A stretch of 45,350 nt of DNA from Anaerolineales bacterium (GTDB lineage: Bacteria > Chloroflexota > Anaerolineae > Anaerolineales > Villigracilaceae), in contig JADGQC010000003.1 in assembly GCA_017882125.1 (NCBI GenBank), positions 1 through 45,350 of the forward strand. The letters are read 5' to 3'. Every line of letters begins with the position of its first letter. Positions within the stretch are counted from its first letter, which is position 1. Below the pieces are notes generated by a model. It saw nothing but the letters and a program-made list of their open reading frames with translations. It searched no databases and was not told the origin of the DNA. This document shows positions 34,613 through 43,381 of this stretch, in pieces. Position numbers and translations under genes: made by a program.

Positions 34613-34642
34613 ATTATAATACGAACACTCGTTCTATGTCAA
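34613..34642 (-). promoter_or_regulatory. lexA promoter with an SOS box in its spacer
   Basis: On the minus strand TTGACA (34642-34637) and TATAAT (34618-34613) are 18 bases apart. Inside the spacer, 34622-34635 contains GAAC-N4-GTTC (34623-34634), matching the Bacillus-type LexA box. LexA bound here would block RNA polymerase directly. Confidence 0.85.
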
Positions 34643-34782
34643 GTGGTATTTTGGAGGATTTCGAGGGATTCTCGGAGCAGCGAAAAAGTGCGAGGCGCCT
34701 GAAAAAAGTCGGTATTACCCATCCCCCCACCCTCTAACCCGGTTGGCATGCATGGAAATTTCCTTGGGATTGTGGGGTTAGG

Positions 34783-34817
34783 AAAAAAATAGGTGCAGGG
34801 GATAACCACCCCGCACC
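34783..34817 (-). terminator. Terminator after the aldo/keto reductase gene
   Basis: On the minus strand GGTGCGGGG (34817-34809) pairs with CCCCTGCACC (34801-34792) with one bulged T, followed by TATTTTTTT. It lies 26 bases after the aldo/keto reductase stop and ends sugar cassette 1. Confidence 0.75.
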
Positions 34818-34842
34818 CGCCTTAGCACCCATGAATTATTAA

Positions 34843-35814
34843 TTAATCCGACCAGGAGGCAACTTTTCTATCCCATCTATGTGCGCGCAGTTTGAGAATC
34901 AATTCTTCAGGTAATACCCTTCCATCGCTTATTCTCAAATCCTCATGAAGGTGATTTAAGGTACGCATGCCAACTATTGTGGTACTGACAATGTTATTTG
35001 CCAGAATAAACCGCAGCGCCATTTCAGGCAGGCTCATATTTGCAGGCATCAAGCTTATTAAGGCATCCGCCCGTTTAACTGTGGGGGCAAGGTTTTCCGG
35101 TCCAAAATACCTTGAACGCCAGTCAGCTTCAGGGAAATGCGTATCGATTGACAATTTACCGGAGAGACCACCTTCATCCAAGGGCACCCTGGCGATTACC
35201 CCAACATTCATTTTTTGGCAGAATGGGAATAATTCATCTTGCGGAGCCTGATCAAAGATATTATATATAACCTGAACGGCATCAATTAATCCTGTTTGAA
35301 TCGTTTTCAAGCCATTCCACGGTTCCCAGCGATTAAGGCTCAAGCCAAAAAACCGGATAAGTTTTTTTGATTTCAAATCGGAAATCGTCTGCTTCCATTC
35401 ATCGTTGTCAAACCAAGAATCATCCCAAACATGGAATTGGAGCAAATCTATACTGGGGATTCCGATGCCTTCCAGAATCTTTTCAGTATATTCAATCACA
35501 TGCTGACGTGGAAAAACATCCTTTAATTTATCCCCGGATGTAGCGGGCCATTTCTGGTTTTTTGGAGGGACCTTGCTTGCAGCAATGATTTTGGCTTGAG
35601 GGTTATTTTTTATTAATTGCCCAAGCAATTTATCGCTATGCCCCTTTCCATATGACCAAGCGCTATCAAAAAAATTACAGCCCATATCAAGGGACTTTTG
35701 CAAAGCTTCAAGCGACTGCGTGTCATTGGCATCCGTCCAATCACCCATCCCCCACAATCCATGACCAATTTCACTCACGAGGAGGTTGGTTTTACCAAGT
35801 TTCCTATATTCCAT
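34843..35814 (-). CDS. Aldo/keto reductase
   Basis: A 323-residue AKR-superfamily oxidoreductase (TIM barrel, NADPH). It begins MEYRKLGKTNLLVSEIGHGLWGMG; the catalytic tetrad is visible as D50 and Y55 (FFDSAWSYG), K81 (AASKVPP) and H128 (LLQFHVWD). The C-terminal part carries NNIVSTTIVGMRTLNHLHE, the usual cofactor-binding loop region. The substrate may be a sugar or sugar-derived aldehyde, inferred from its place 113 bases after the malG-like gene of sugar cassette 1 on the same strand. GAGG lies before the ATG, and a terminator follows. Base composition is AT-richer than the binding-protein gene of the same cassette. Confidence 0.88.
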   Translation of the reverse strand: MEYRKLGKTNLLVSEIGHGLWGMGDWTDANDTQSLEALQKSLDMGCNFFDSAWSYGKGHSDKLLGQLIKNNPQAKIIAASKVPPKNQKWPATSGDKLKDVFPRQHVIEYTEKILEGIGIPSIDLLQFHVWDDSWFDNDEWKQTISDLKSKKLIRFFGLSLNRWEPWNGLKTIQTGLIDAVQVIYNIFDQAPQDELFPFCQKMNVGVIARVPLDEGGLSGKLSIDTHFPEADWRSRYFGPENLAPTVKRADALISLMPANMSLPEMALRFILANNIVSTTIVGMRTLNHLHEDLRISDGRVLPEELILKLRAHRWDRKVASWSD

Positions 35815-35927
35815 GAGTTTTCCTCATCCATTCATATAGTTTGGAAAATAGCGATCTATTATTTTAAAGACCTGCCCAAAGAATTAAGGCGGGTCCAAAT
35901 CTATGGTTTTCATCGAGAGACTAACTG

Positions 35928-36752
35928 CTACCCCTTTAAGGCTCCAGCCATTAATCCGCGCAAGAAATAACGCCCCAGGAATAGATAAACCAGTAATGTT
36001 GGCAGGGCAGCCAATAAAGTTGCAGCCATTAATACGTTCCATTGTACAAGTTGACTACCCGCCAGGTTATTGAGGGCCACTGTCACGGGCCAGTGAGACT
36101 GATTGGTCAATATCACCGCAAAGAGGAATTCATTCCAGGCCTGGGTAAACTGCCAAATTATGACCACAGCGAAGCTTGGGGCTGAGAGCGGAAACATAAT
36201 ATAGCGGTACAAACCCATCAGACCGGCACCGTCAATTTTACCTGCGTCCAGAAGTTCAGTTTCGATCCCTGCGTAGTAGTTTCTGAATATCAAGGTGGTA
36301 ATTGGAATACCGTAAATTATGTGCACTAAAATCAGGCCGGGGATATCTCCGTACAGTTTAATAGATTGCATGAACTTTACGAGCGGGATCAGGATACTCT
36401 GATATGGGATGAACATCCCAAACAGGATTAATGAGAATACAAGATTCGAGCCACGAAACTTCCATTTTGCAAGAAGATAGCCATTCAACGATCCAAGGAG
36501 TGAAGAAAGAATTGCCTCCGGAATTACCATCATCAAGCTATTGTTTATATTGGGGGCAAGCTGCTTATAACCCGCAATAAAATTTTCAATGTGCAGGCCA
36601 CTTATTGGCAAAGACCACATCGTTTTTAGATCGACCTGGCTTATTGTCTTAAAACTCGTTAGCAGCATTAAATAAATGGGGAGAAGATAGAAAGCTGCCA
36701 GGGCGATCAAGATGATATATAAAAGAGTATGGGTCAGAATACGACGGGTCAT
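35928..36752 (-). CDS. Sugar ABC transporter permease, MalG type (cassette 1)
   Basis: A 274-residue inner-membrane permease with six predicted helices. The ATPase-coupling EAA loop reads ELLDAGKIDGAGLMGLYRYI, and the C-terminal VYLFLGRYFLRGLMAGALKG is the classic ending of MalG-type permeases. It should form a heterodimer with the MalF-type partner upstream. ATG at 36752 overlaps the malF-like stop by ATGA; the longer frame to 36878 lies inside the malF-like gene and is rejected. Confidence 0.92.
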   Translation of the reverse strand: MTRRILTHTLLYIILIALAAFYLLPIYLMLLTSFKTISQVDLKTMWSLPISGLHIENFIAGYKQLAPNINNSLMMVIPEAILSSLLGSLNGYLLAKWKFRGSNLVFSLILFGMFIPYQSILIPLVKFMQSIKLYGDIPGLILVHIIYGIPITTLIFRNYYAGIETELLDAGKIDGAGLMGLYRYIMFPLSAPSFAVVIIWQFTQAWNEFLFAVILTNQSHWPVTVALNNLAGSQLVQWNVLMAATLLAALPTLLVYLFLGRYFLRGLMAGALKG

Positions 36753-37825
36753 AGTTGAGTCTCCGTGCGCATATTCTGAATCAAGTAGGGCACAACCAGG
36801 ATCGCCACGCTGACCAGCATCAGGACGCCGATGGCTGCTCCTTGAGCGTAATTGGTACCGTCGAAAGTAGTAGTCCACATATAAATTCCCGGAACATCCA
36901 GACCAATCGCTTTATTGCCGAGGGCGACGATCAGGTCGAATATCTTTAATGACATATGACCCAGTATGATCACCGCGCTAAGCGTAACTGGCTGAAGCAT
37001 TGGAAAAATAATAAAGCGGTAAATCTGGAATTCACTAGCCCCATCGACGCGTGCGGCCTCACGCAGATCATCTGAAATACTGCGCATACCACCCATATAG
37101 AGCGCCATGGTAAACCCCGATAGCTGCCAGACTGCAGGGATCACCGTAAATGCCATCCCCCACGGCATTGGCGTGGAGTGCCAGAGGCTGATAAGAGATT
37201 TTAGCCCAAGTGTTTGGAAAATAAGATTGATCCCGGTGATGCGATTTCCAGTAGACGGATTCATCAGCCATCCCCAGACAACTCCCGAGGCAATAAATGA
37301 GATGGACATGGGGAACAAGAAAATACCACGAAAGAGCGCTTCCCCCTTGAGTTTTTGATCCAGTAAAATAGCCAAACCCAACCCAATAATGAGACATCCC
37401 AAGATGAAACCGACAGTGAACATTGCCGTATTGCGAACATCGATCACAAAACGGGGATTATTTTGAAAAAGGAGATAATATTGTTTCAATCCTGCCCACG
37501 TGTAATCGGGGTTAAGACCTTTCCACTCAGTAAATGAGACCCGAATAGACCAACCAATGAAGCCATATACAAAAATAGCAACTGCCACCATCGACGGCAG
37601 CAACAATGCGATGGAAAGAACAGTCTCACTTTGAAACATCGAAATAATCAGAATGATCCCTGTGTAAAATACCAATCCAGCCAGGAGGATGCCGATTGAC
37701 GTGAGATTTTTCCCCGCTATAATAAGTTGTACATTCCAAAGGAAAAAAACGCAGATCGCACCCCCGAGGATAAGAGCAAGCGCCAGAATAAGCCTCGGCA
37801 CTCGAAGCGTGAACTTACGAAACAT
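36749..37825 (-). CDS. Sugar ABC transporter permease, MalF type (cassette 1)
   Basis: A 358-residue permease with two extra hydrophobic segments before the six-helix core. The EAA loop is DLREAARVDGASEFQIYRF (about 253-271). The overall pattern resembles permeases of glucose/mannose-type family-1 importers. ATG at 37825 is chosen because GAGAGG lies just upstream; a TTG at 37876 would add 17 residues without a better site. Its stop overlaps the malG-like start by ATGA. A strong hairpin lies between it and the binding-protein gene. Confidence 0.9.
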   Translation of the reverse strand: MFRKFTLRVPRLILALALILGGAICVFFLWNVQLIIAGKNLTSIGILLAGLVFYTGIILIISMFQSETVLSIALLLPSMVAVAIFVYGFIGWSIRVSFTEWKGLNPDYTWAGLKQYYLLFQNNPRFVIDVRNTAMFTVGFILGCLIIGLGLAILLDQKLKGEALFRGIFLFPMSISFIASGVVWGWLMNPSTGNRITGINLIFQTLGLKSLISLWHSTPMPWGMAFTVIPAVWQLSGFTMALYMGGMRSISDDLREAARVDGASEFQIYRFIIFPMLQPVTLSAVIILGHMSLKIFDLIVALGNKAIGLDVPGIYMWTTTFDGTNYAQGAAIGVLMLVSVAILVVPYLIQNMRTETQL

Positions 37826-37950
37826 CTGCTGCCTCTCTTTCCACTCCAACTTTACAGCAAAAACGACCTGTCTCAATCATAGTTGTGGATGCAAACCCTG
37901 TCAACATTTAGATTAAAAGGGAATCCATACTCTTGGAACGGCAATGTATA

Positions 37951-37978
37951 GAATGGGCGGCTCTTTGGCCGCCCATTC
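37951..37978 (-). other. Intercistronic hairpin between malE-like and malF-like genes, cassette 1
   Basis: GAATGGGCGGC (37951-37961) and GCCGCCCATTC (37968-37978) form a perfect 11-bp stem with a 6-base loop. No T-tract follows on the minus strand, so it is more likely an mRNA 3'-end protector or partial attenuator than a full terminator. It would favour binding-protein mRNA over permease mRNA. Confidence 0.65.
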
Positions 37979-38008
37979 TTCTTGTGTATTCTTTGCTTTT
38001 ACAATTTA

Positions 38009-39325
38009 CTACTTGCAGGTGCCGTCAGACTTGCAGGCAGCAACAAGGGCAGCCTGGAAATCGGCGGTTTTTGTAGTATCAGCCTGGAAGAGGCCAACAG
38101 CTGTAGTGATTGAGGCTGCCCAAGCGGGAGCCGCGACTACACCATGGAAGAGACTGCCGACGACCACATTGGCGGTCCAGTCCTTGGCTGCATCCTGCGA
38201 GTACTCGCTGAACAGAGCTTGGTTGCAGTCTGTACGAGCGCAAATGGAGCCCTTAAGAGGGTTGAAGGCTTCCTGACCGGGCCTGGAGGCAGCAACGGTC
38301 AACCAATCCAAGGTGGCATCCGGGTGCTTGGCGCCAACTGGCAGAACGAAACTATCCGACAGGAAATTGAAGACGCCATATGTGCCCGGAGCGACAGCCC
38401 AATCGAAGTCAGTATGGGGGGTCAAAGCTAGGCCATTGGGAGCCGCGTTCGCGAAGTAGCCATAGGCCCAGTCACCCATGATGTTGAAGGCAGCATCGCC
38501 GTCAGAAACCAACTTGGAAGCAGGCTGCCAGTCGGTCATGGTGGAGGCATCAGCGTTTGTGTAGGATAAAGCCTTTGCGAAGTTGGCAATTCCTGCAGTA
38601 ACATCTGCGCCAGCCCAATCGGTGGTGGGCGGGGTGGACCAGAGGCCGCTCCACTTTTGAGCACCAATCGTGCCGATCATTATATTCTCGAACAGATGGA
38701 CAGCGGTCCAAGGGGCGCCTAGGGACAGGCAGATCTTGCCAGCTGCTTTGATCTGGTCGCAAACGGCGAAGAAAGCATCAAGGGTTGCAAAATCGGTCTT
38801 TGGGTTCGCAGTAACGCCAGCAGCGGCCAGGACCTTGGGGTTGTACCACAGGACATTCGAGCGGTGAATGTTCACCGGCACACTGTAGGGATGACCATTC
38901 TGTGAAATAAGCGGAAGGAGGGTCGCTGGTAGAACCTTATCCAACCCAGTCGATTTGAAGAGGTCATCCAGAGGTAAAACCTGACCAGCGGCCACGTAAT
39001 TGGCGATGGTTTCCTGGCCAGCATGAGCCTGCCACGAATCGGGCGGGTCATTCGCTGCAAGGCGGGTTGCCAGGACGGCTTTGGCGTTCGTGCCAGCACC
39101 ACCAGCAACGGCTGCGTTGATAAATTGGATATTGGGGTACTGGGCGTTGAAGACTTTGACCATGGCGGCCAGACCATCAGCTTCGCCGGGGCCAACCCAC
39201 CAAGAGAATACTTCAACTTCGGTACTGGCGGCTGGGGTGGGGGTAGCCTTTGGACCGCATGCTGAAAGGACTGTTGCAGCTACCACAAGGATAGCCACAA
39301 TCCCATACAAATTCTTTTTATTCAT
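38009..39325 (-). CDS. Sugar-binding lipoprotein, family 1 (cassette 1), glucose/mannose type
   Basis: A 438-residue solute-binding protein. It has a lipoprotein signal peptide with lipobox LSAC and lipid-attached C23, a Thr/Pro linker, and the mature domain beginning EVFSWWVGPGEADGLAAMV. The text around TRLAANDPPDSWQAHAGQE and VPVNIHRSNVLWYNPKVL resembles glucose/mannose-binding proteins of the Thermus GBP/GtsA kind; the ligand is inferred only. AAGGAG lies 8 bases before the ATG at 39325; an overlapping ATG at 39329 opens only a 3-codon frame (ATGAATGAATAA). It leads cassette 1 and has a long leader. Confidence 0.9.
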   Translation of the reverse strand: MNKKNLYGIVAILVVAATVLSACGPKATPTPAASTEVEVFSWWVGPGEADGLAAMVKVFNAQYPNIQFINAAVAGGAGTNAKAVLATRLAANDPPDSWQAHAGQETIANYVAAGQVLPLDDLFKSTGLDKVLPATLLPLISQNGHPYSVPVNIHRSNVLWYNPKVLAAAGVTANPKTDFATLDAFFAVCDQIKAAGKICLSLGAPWTAVHLFENIMIGTIGAQKWSGLWSTPPTTDWAGADVTAGIANFAKALSYTNADASTMTDWQPASKLVSDGDAAFNIMGDWAYGYFANAAPNGLALTPHTDFDWAVAPGTYGVFNFLSDSFVLPVGAKHPDATLDWLTVAASRPGQEAFNPLKGSICARTDCNQALFSEYSQDAAKDWTANVVVGSLFHGVVAAPAWAASITTAVGLFQADTTKTADFQAALVAACKSDGTCK

Positions 39326-39735
39326 TCATTCTTCTCCTTGTGAAATCAGATTGGATAGGTAATAGTCGGAATGTTATCTATATTTATTCTCGATGTCACC
39401 TCCCTTTGTCCGTGCGGCAGATTTAATAACCTGTCCACGTATAGTGTAATTGCCTTTATCCTGTGAATTATAAACAGAATATGAAAAATAACAGGCGGTT
39501 CCAGCGTTATTGCGAGATAGATCCAGATCGCTACCCGGGAACTAACGTTAGCTTATTTAATTTGTCAACTTACGATTATGAATTCCCTACAATAATATCG
39601 AACACCAGTGATGAAATAGGAAAAAACGATCCACCAGTTCGTTTAACCATTTTCGTAAAACATTTTAAGTTATTATACTACTTAGAAATCGGCTTGTGAA
39701 AATTACCACTTTACATTGGGAGCGCTCTCAACTGT
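39326..39735 (-). promoter_or_regulatory. Long 5' leader of sugar cassette 1 with an unused SD-like sequence
   Basis: From the predicted start near 39735 to the ATG at 39325 is about 410 bases with no convincing gene. It contains a palindrome CTAACGTTAG (39542-39551), a possible second -35 (TTGACA), and GGGAGGTGA, whose GGAGGTG core lies at 39403-39397, 72 bases upstream of the start codon, with no ATG, GTG or TTG start at usable spacing. The last bases (CAAGGAGAAGAAT) are nearly the same as in front of the cassette 2 binding-protein gene. Confidence 0.5.
39717..39730. promoter_or_regulatory. LacI/CelR-type operator of sugar cassette 1
   Basis: TGGGAGCGCTCTCA is a near-palindrome with the CG-centred core of LacI-family operators. 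It differs by one base from the CelR site described in Thermobifida (TGGGAGCGCTCCCA). It lies at about +6 to +19 of the predicted cassette 1 promoter, a position suited to repression. No LacI-family gene is in this window. Confidence 0.7.
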
Positions 39736-39741
39736 ATTTAC

Positions 39742-39770
39742 ATTATATAGAATTAGTTCCGCAGAGTCAA
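39742..39770 (-). promoter_or_regulatory. Promoter of sugar cassette 1
   Basis: On the minus strand TTGACT (39770-39765) and TATAAT (39747-39742) are exactly 17 bases apart. The predicted start is near 39735, just before the LacI-type operator and about 410 bases upstream of the binding-protein start codon. Confidence 0.75.
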
Positions 39771-39977
39771 CATCATTTTCCAAAATTGCTAAATACTTCA
39801 GTGGTGGGCGAGTAAGTAGGGCTGGCGGGACAATTGACAATCCTAAAGTAACTTACCTCCAAACTGTTTTATTTCGGTATTAATTTCGGTTTCAAACAAA
39901 TATACGGTTTTTATCCGTGTCCTAAACTGAGCTTTGTTCGGACATGATATCCCCCGCCCCCAATGGAGTGAGGAGAA

Positions 39978-40021
39978 TTAAAAAAACAAGGAAGTGAGAG
40001 AGAGACTGGCAGTTCCTTGTT
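39978..40021 (-). terminator. Terminator after sugar cassette 2
   Basis: On the minus strand AACAAGGAA (40021-40013) pairs with TTCCTTGTT (39993-39985) around a 19-base loop, and a run of T follows. It lies about 195 bases after the malG-like stop, and no other gene is seen between them. The bases from 39771 to 39977 hold nothing I can identify. Confidence 0.65.
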
Positions 40022-40214
40022 ATTTTCTTTCCATCCAGAGAGGTAAGACCGCGGATACCTATCAATAATAATTCATCCAGGAACAGTGACAAAGCGCCCA
40101 AGTTCCCAAAATTTAGCGTCTATGGGATCAGTATTTTTTTTATTTTATTTCCCGTAATACTTATGGAAAGCAACTCCACGTAAGAACAAATGATGGATAG
40201 TCCTGCGAATAGAA

Positions 40215-41072
40215 TTATCCTTTGACCGCGCCAGCGGTCATGCCACGAACGATGTAGCGTTGGAAAAGGAATGCCAGGATGACGGGCGGTAAAGCAGCCA
40301 GGATCCCGCCCGCCATCATCCCGGTAATGTTGACCGAGTAGCGTCCGACAAATTCGGAGATCGCCACCGGAGCAGTTTTGGAGGCCAGGGTACTGGTAAA
40401 GATCAAGGCGTAAAAGAATTCGTCCCAGGCCAGCAGGAAAACAAACATGCCTGTTGAGATCAGGCCGGGAATTGAGATGGGCATGACCACGCGGAAAAGG
40501 ATCCCCAAGCGGTTGCATCCATCGAGACGGGCAGCTTCCTCCAACTCGATCGGAACCGTCTGGAAATAAGTCATTAAGAGCCAAATCGTGTAAGGGAGGG
40601 CAAAACTCAGATAGGTGACGACCAAGACGACCGGTTTATTAATCCACTTAAGAGTGGAAGCGATCATGAATAATGGCAGAACAAGCGAGACTTCAGGAAT
40701 CATGCGCGTTCCCATTATGCCAAGCTGAATGGCCCGGTTCATCTTAAACGGGATCCGCACCAGCGCATAAGCTGCCAGGCTGCCGATCATTACGCAGATA
40801 ATGGTAACCATCGAGGCGATCCGGAATGAGTTCCATATGGAAACGGCAAATGTGCGCGGGACGGTCGAAGCAGCCAGGCTGGGGACGAAGATATCCAGAT
40901 AGTTTTGGATGGTTGGATGCAACGGGATCCAATGGGGCGGAATGGAAAACAACTCCACCTGGGTGGAAAAACTCGCCATCAGCAGCCAAAGGACCGGGAA
41001 GAAAATGAAAACCAGGACCGGCAGAGTAATGAGGGATAAAAAGAACTTACTCAAATACTTTCTAACGTGCAC
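40215..41072 (-). CDS. Sugar ABC transporter permease, MalG type (cassette 2)
   Basis: A 285-residue permease with six helices. The EAA loop reads ELEEAARLDGCNRLGILFRV, and the protein ends LFQRYIVRGMTAGAVKG, the standard MalG-type C-terminus. GTG at 41072 is preferred because GGAG lies 8 bases upstream; a TTG at 41078 overlaps the malF-like stop (TTGA) but sits only two bases from that GGAG. Substrate is not deducible from the permease. Confidence 0.92.
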   Translation of the reverse strand: MHVRKYLSKFFLSLITLPVLVFIFFPVLWLLMASFSTQVELFSIPPHWIPLHPTIQNYLDIFVPSLAASTVPRTFAVSIWNSFRIASMVTIICVMIGSLAAYALVRIPFKMNRAIQLGIMGTRMIPEVSLVLPLFMIASTLKWINKPVVLVVTYLSFALPYTIWLLMTYFQTVPIELEEAARLDGCNRLGILFRVVMPISIPGLISTGMFVFLLAWDEFFYALIFTSTLASKTAPVAISEFVGRYSVNITGMMAGGILAALPPVILAFLFQRYIVRGMTAGAVKG

Positions 41073-41074
41073 GC

Positions 41075-41995
41075 TCAATTCTCCTCAGGCCGGTACAGAA
41101 CCCGGATATAGATGATGGCCATGGCTATAGTAAAAAATGAAATTAGAAAGGATAATGCCGCTCCGATGCCCTGCTTGCCGTAAGAAAATGAGTTTAAATA
41201 AGTCAAATATGTAATCGTCATGGTTTTGGAAGCAGGTCCCCCATTGGTTAGAATGTAGACGATATCGAAAACACGAAAGGCATCCACCGTACGGGCAATC
41301 AGAGCCACAAGGATGGCTGGCCTGAGGAGGGGAAAGCGGATCTTCCAAAAGCGCTGCCAGGCATTGGCTCCGTCCACAGAGGCAGCTTCATCCAATTCCG
41401 CTGGTAAACCCGCCAAAGCGGCCTGAAGAATCAAGGCCACGAACGGCATCATATGCCAGACATCCGCGACGATGACCAGGGGCATTGCCAGGTTCGGAAA
41501 GGTTAACCAGGGAATGTAATGCTTAATGAGGCCCAACTGCATCAGGACGCCATTTAACGCACCAAAATCCGCGCTGTAGATCCAGCGCCACATCGATCCA
41601 TTAACGATGGTGGGTACGGCCCAGGGGATGATCAGGCTAAAGCGCAGAAACTTCCAGCCCCAAGGGCGGGAATGAATCAATTGGGCAACCGCCAGACCAA
41701 GGATCAACTCCACGGAAACCGAAGCAACCGTGAAGTACATGGTGCGCCCAATGGTTTCCCAAAAACCCGTATCTTTGAGCATTTCCAGGTAATTCCCCAG
41801 CCCAACGAACGTGCGGACCTGGTTAATCCCCGAAGGAGCATTCTGGAAGCTCAGGATGAAAGTGTACAGGATCGGCCAAAAGGTCACGCCCAGAAGGACA
41901 ATCAAGCTGGGAACCAGGAGCAGCCAGGCAACGCGGGCATCCTGTTGTCGCAAGGAGAATGGTCTTTTAACCATGGGTTTGGATAGTTGTGCCAT
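41075..41995 (-). CDS. Sugar ABC transporter permease, MalF type (cassette 2)
   Basis: A 306-residue permease with six helices, beginning with a short cytoplasmic segment (SLRQQDARVAWLLLVPSL). The EAA loop is ELDEAASVDGANAWQRFWKI. Family-typical TFWPILYTFILSFQNAP follows the first helix. It lies 87 bases downstream of the binding-protein gene, separated by a strong hairpin, and its end overlaps or abuts the malG-like start. No good Shine-Dalgarno sequence is visible before its ATG. Confidence 0.92.
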   Translation of the reverse strand: MAQLSKPMVKRPFSLRQQDARVAWLLLVPSLIVLLGVTFWPILYTFILSFQNAPSGINQVRTFVGLGNYLEMLKDTGFWETIGRTMYFTVASVSVELILGLAVAQLIHSRPWGWKFLRFSLIIPWAVPTIVNGSMWRWIYSADFGALNGVLMQLGLIKHYIPWLTFPNLAMPLVIVADVWHMMPFVALILQAALAGLPAELDEAASVDGANAWQRFWKIRFPLLRPAILVALIARTVDAFRVFDIVYILTNGGPASKTMTITYLTYLNSFSYGKQGIGAALSFLISFFTIAMAIIYIRVLYRPEEN

Positions 41996-42033
41996 TATGG
42001 TTCAGTGCGGAATCAAAACCCGAGATTGATTTA

Positions 42034-42065
42034 GGGTGGACCTGCCCCAATGGGCAGATCCACCC
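42034..42065 (-). other. Intercistronic hairpin between malE-like and malF-like genes, cassette 2
   Basis: GGGTGGA plus CTGCCC pairs with GGGCAG plus TCCACCC (13 base pairs, one mismatch, loop CAAT). It lies 17 bases after the binding-protein stop and lacks a T-tract. The position and strength match the hairpin at the same joint of cassette 1, though the sequence differs. Confidence 0.65.
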
Positions 42066-42082
42066 CTCCATAAATGATGTTG

Positions 42083-43381
42083 CTATTTACCGGCTAATGT
42101 AACCCAAGTGGCGGCAGCTTCGTCCAAAGCCTGCTGCGGGGTCTTGATACCCGTGAGGGCTTGCTGAATCGCCAGTCGAAGGGCAGCGGAGCCTTCATTG
42201 TAATATGATACGGTCGGGCGCTCGTTGGCATAAGGGAACTGACCAAGGAAGGCCGGAACCGTTATCGGATTGGTGGGGGTGGCGGCCAACAATTGGGTCA
42301 GGGCATCACCCTGGAAATCGGCCTGCCAGATGGGCAGCATTTCAGCCGAGAACTTGGTCTGGATCGCGTTGCTGGTCAGATACTCGAGGAATTTCCAGGT
42401 CTGATCTGGGTTAGGAGTTGTAGCCATAATCCCGAACGAGCTTGAACCATCCACGCTGGAGCTTACTACCCCAGCGGAAGCGCCAGCTGCGAAGACCGGC
42501 ATAGGTGCAAAGGCTGCCTTACCGACAATCTTTGAGATAGCTGGATTGTTGGAATCGCTGTACTGGAACAGCCAGTTGACGGCGAAAGCTGAATTTCCTG
42601 CGATGAAGTTATCCCGGACGGCATTCTCATCCGCAGTGATCGAAGTGGGATTGGTCAGGCCAGCGTCGATGGTCTGCTTCATCCAGGTGAGAACCTGGAC
42701 ACCCGCGGCATTATTGAAGGATGGTTTGCCATTCGCATCCAAGAATGTGCCTCCATCCCCGTATAGCAGGACGGTGAAATCACAGACCACCGCTTCAAGC
42801 TGGGCCCAAGACCAGACAATCGGAAACTCAACCAAACCCATCTGCTTAATTTTCGTGGCCTGGGTAACCAATTCCTCCCACGTCTTGGGGGGTGCGCTGA
42901 AGCCAGCCTGCTGCAAGATATCCTTGTTGTACATGAAGTACTTGGTATCCATCAGCCAGGGCATGCCGTAAATTTTCCCATTGCGGGTGACGCCGTTCCA
43001 CGCGGATGGGAAAATGCCGGTTTTCATATCGGAAGTTACGCGGGAGGTAACATCCAGCAGATAGCCAGCCTTGATGAACTCGTCCGGCCAAATGACATCG
43101 ATCATGGAGGCATCATAGGCGGGAGGGTTGGCAGCCATGCCGGTGGTGATCTTGTCATGGATGGCATCGTAACCCACATATTCCATGACGACTTTAATAT
43201 CAGGATTCAGGGCTTCAAAATCCCTGGCGATCTGGTCGATCTCAGCGGGTTTCATGCCTGCCTGGTCCTGAGTCAAGATATGGATGGTGACTGGTCCGGA
43301 GGTTTTGGCGCCGCACCCCACCACGCTAATAATCATGGCGAGGGTAAGGAGCCCGATAAGAAATTTATTTATGGGACGCAT
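42083..43381 (-). CDS. Sugar-binding lipoprotein, family 1 (cassette 2)
   Basis: A 432-residue solute-binding protein with a signal peptide ending in lipobox VVGC (C23). The mature domain starts VTIHILTQDQAGMKPAEIDQ and continues with IKVVMEYVGYDAIHDKITTG, GKIYGMPWLMDTKYFMYNKD and TPNPDQTWKFLEYLTS, typical of COG1653 sugar-binding proteins. The sugar is unknown. ATG at 43381 follows AAAGGAGAAG; the frame continues upstream to a TTG at 43477, but that part is not a signal peptide. It lies 98 bases after the ROK gene on the same strand. Confidence 0.9.
   Translation of the reverse strand: MRPINKFLIGLLTLAMIISVVGCGAKTSGPVTIHILTQDQAGMKPAEIDQIARDFEALNPDIKVVMEYVGYDAIHDKITTGMAANPPAYDASMIDVIWPDEFIKAGYLLDVTSRVTSDMKTGIFPSAWNGVTRNGKIYGMPWLMDTKYFMYNKDILQQAGFSAPPKTWEELVTQATKIKQMGLVEFPIVWSWAQLEAVVCDFTVLLYGDGGTFLDANGKPSFNNAAGVQVLTWMKQTIDAGLTNPTSITADENAVRDNFIAGNSAFAVNWLFQYSDSNNPAISKIVGKAAFAPMPVFAAGASAGVVSSSVDGSSSFGIMATTPNPDQTWKFLEYLTSNAIQTKFSAEMLPIWQADFQGDALTQLLAATPTNPITVPAFLGQFPYANERPTVSYYNEGSAALRLAIQQALTGIKTPQQALDEAAATWVTLAGK

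Noticed and set aside
36753-36878. Upstream extension of the cassette 1 malG-like frame
   Set aside because: It lies within the malF-like gene, is Arg/Ser-rich and not membrane-like; ATG at 36752 overlaps the malF-like stop.
39463-39699. A 78-codon plus-strand frame upstream of sugar cassette 1
   Set aside because: It lies antisense to the leader of cassette 1, has no ribosome-binding site, and resembles no protein I know.
40120-40584. A 154-codon minus-strand frame near the end of cassette 2
   Set aside because: It overlaps the well-supported malG-like gene in another frame.
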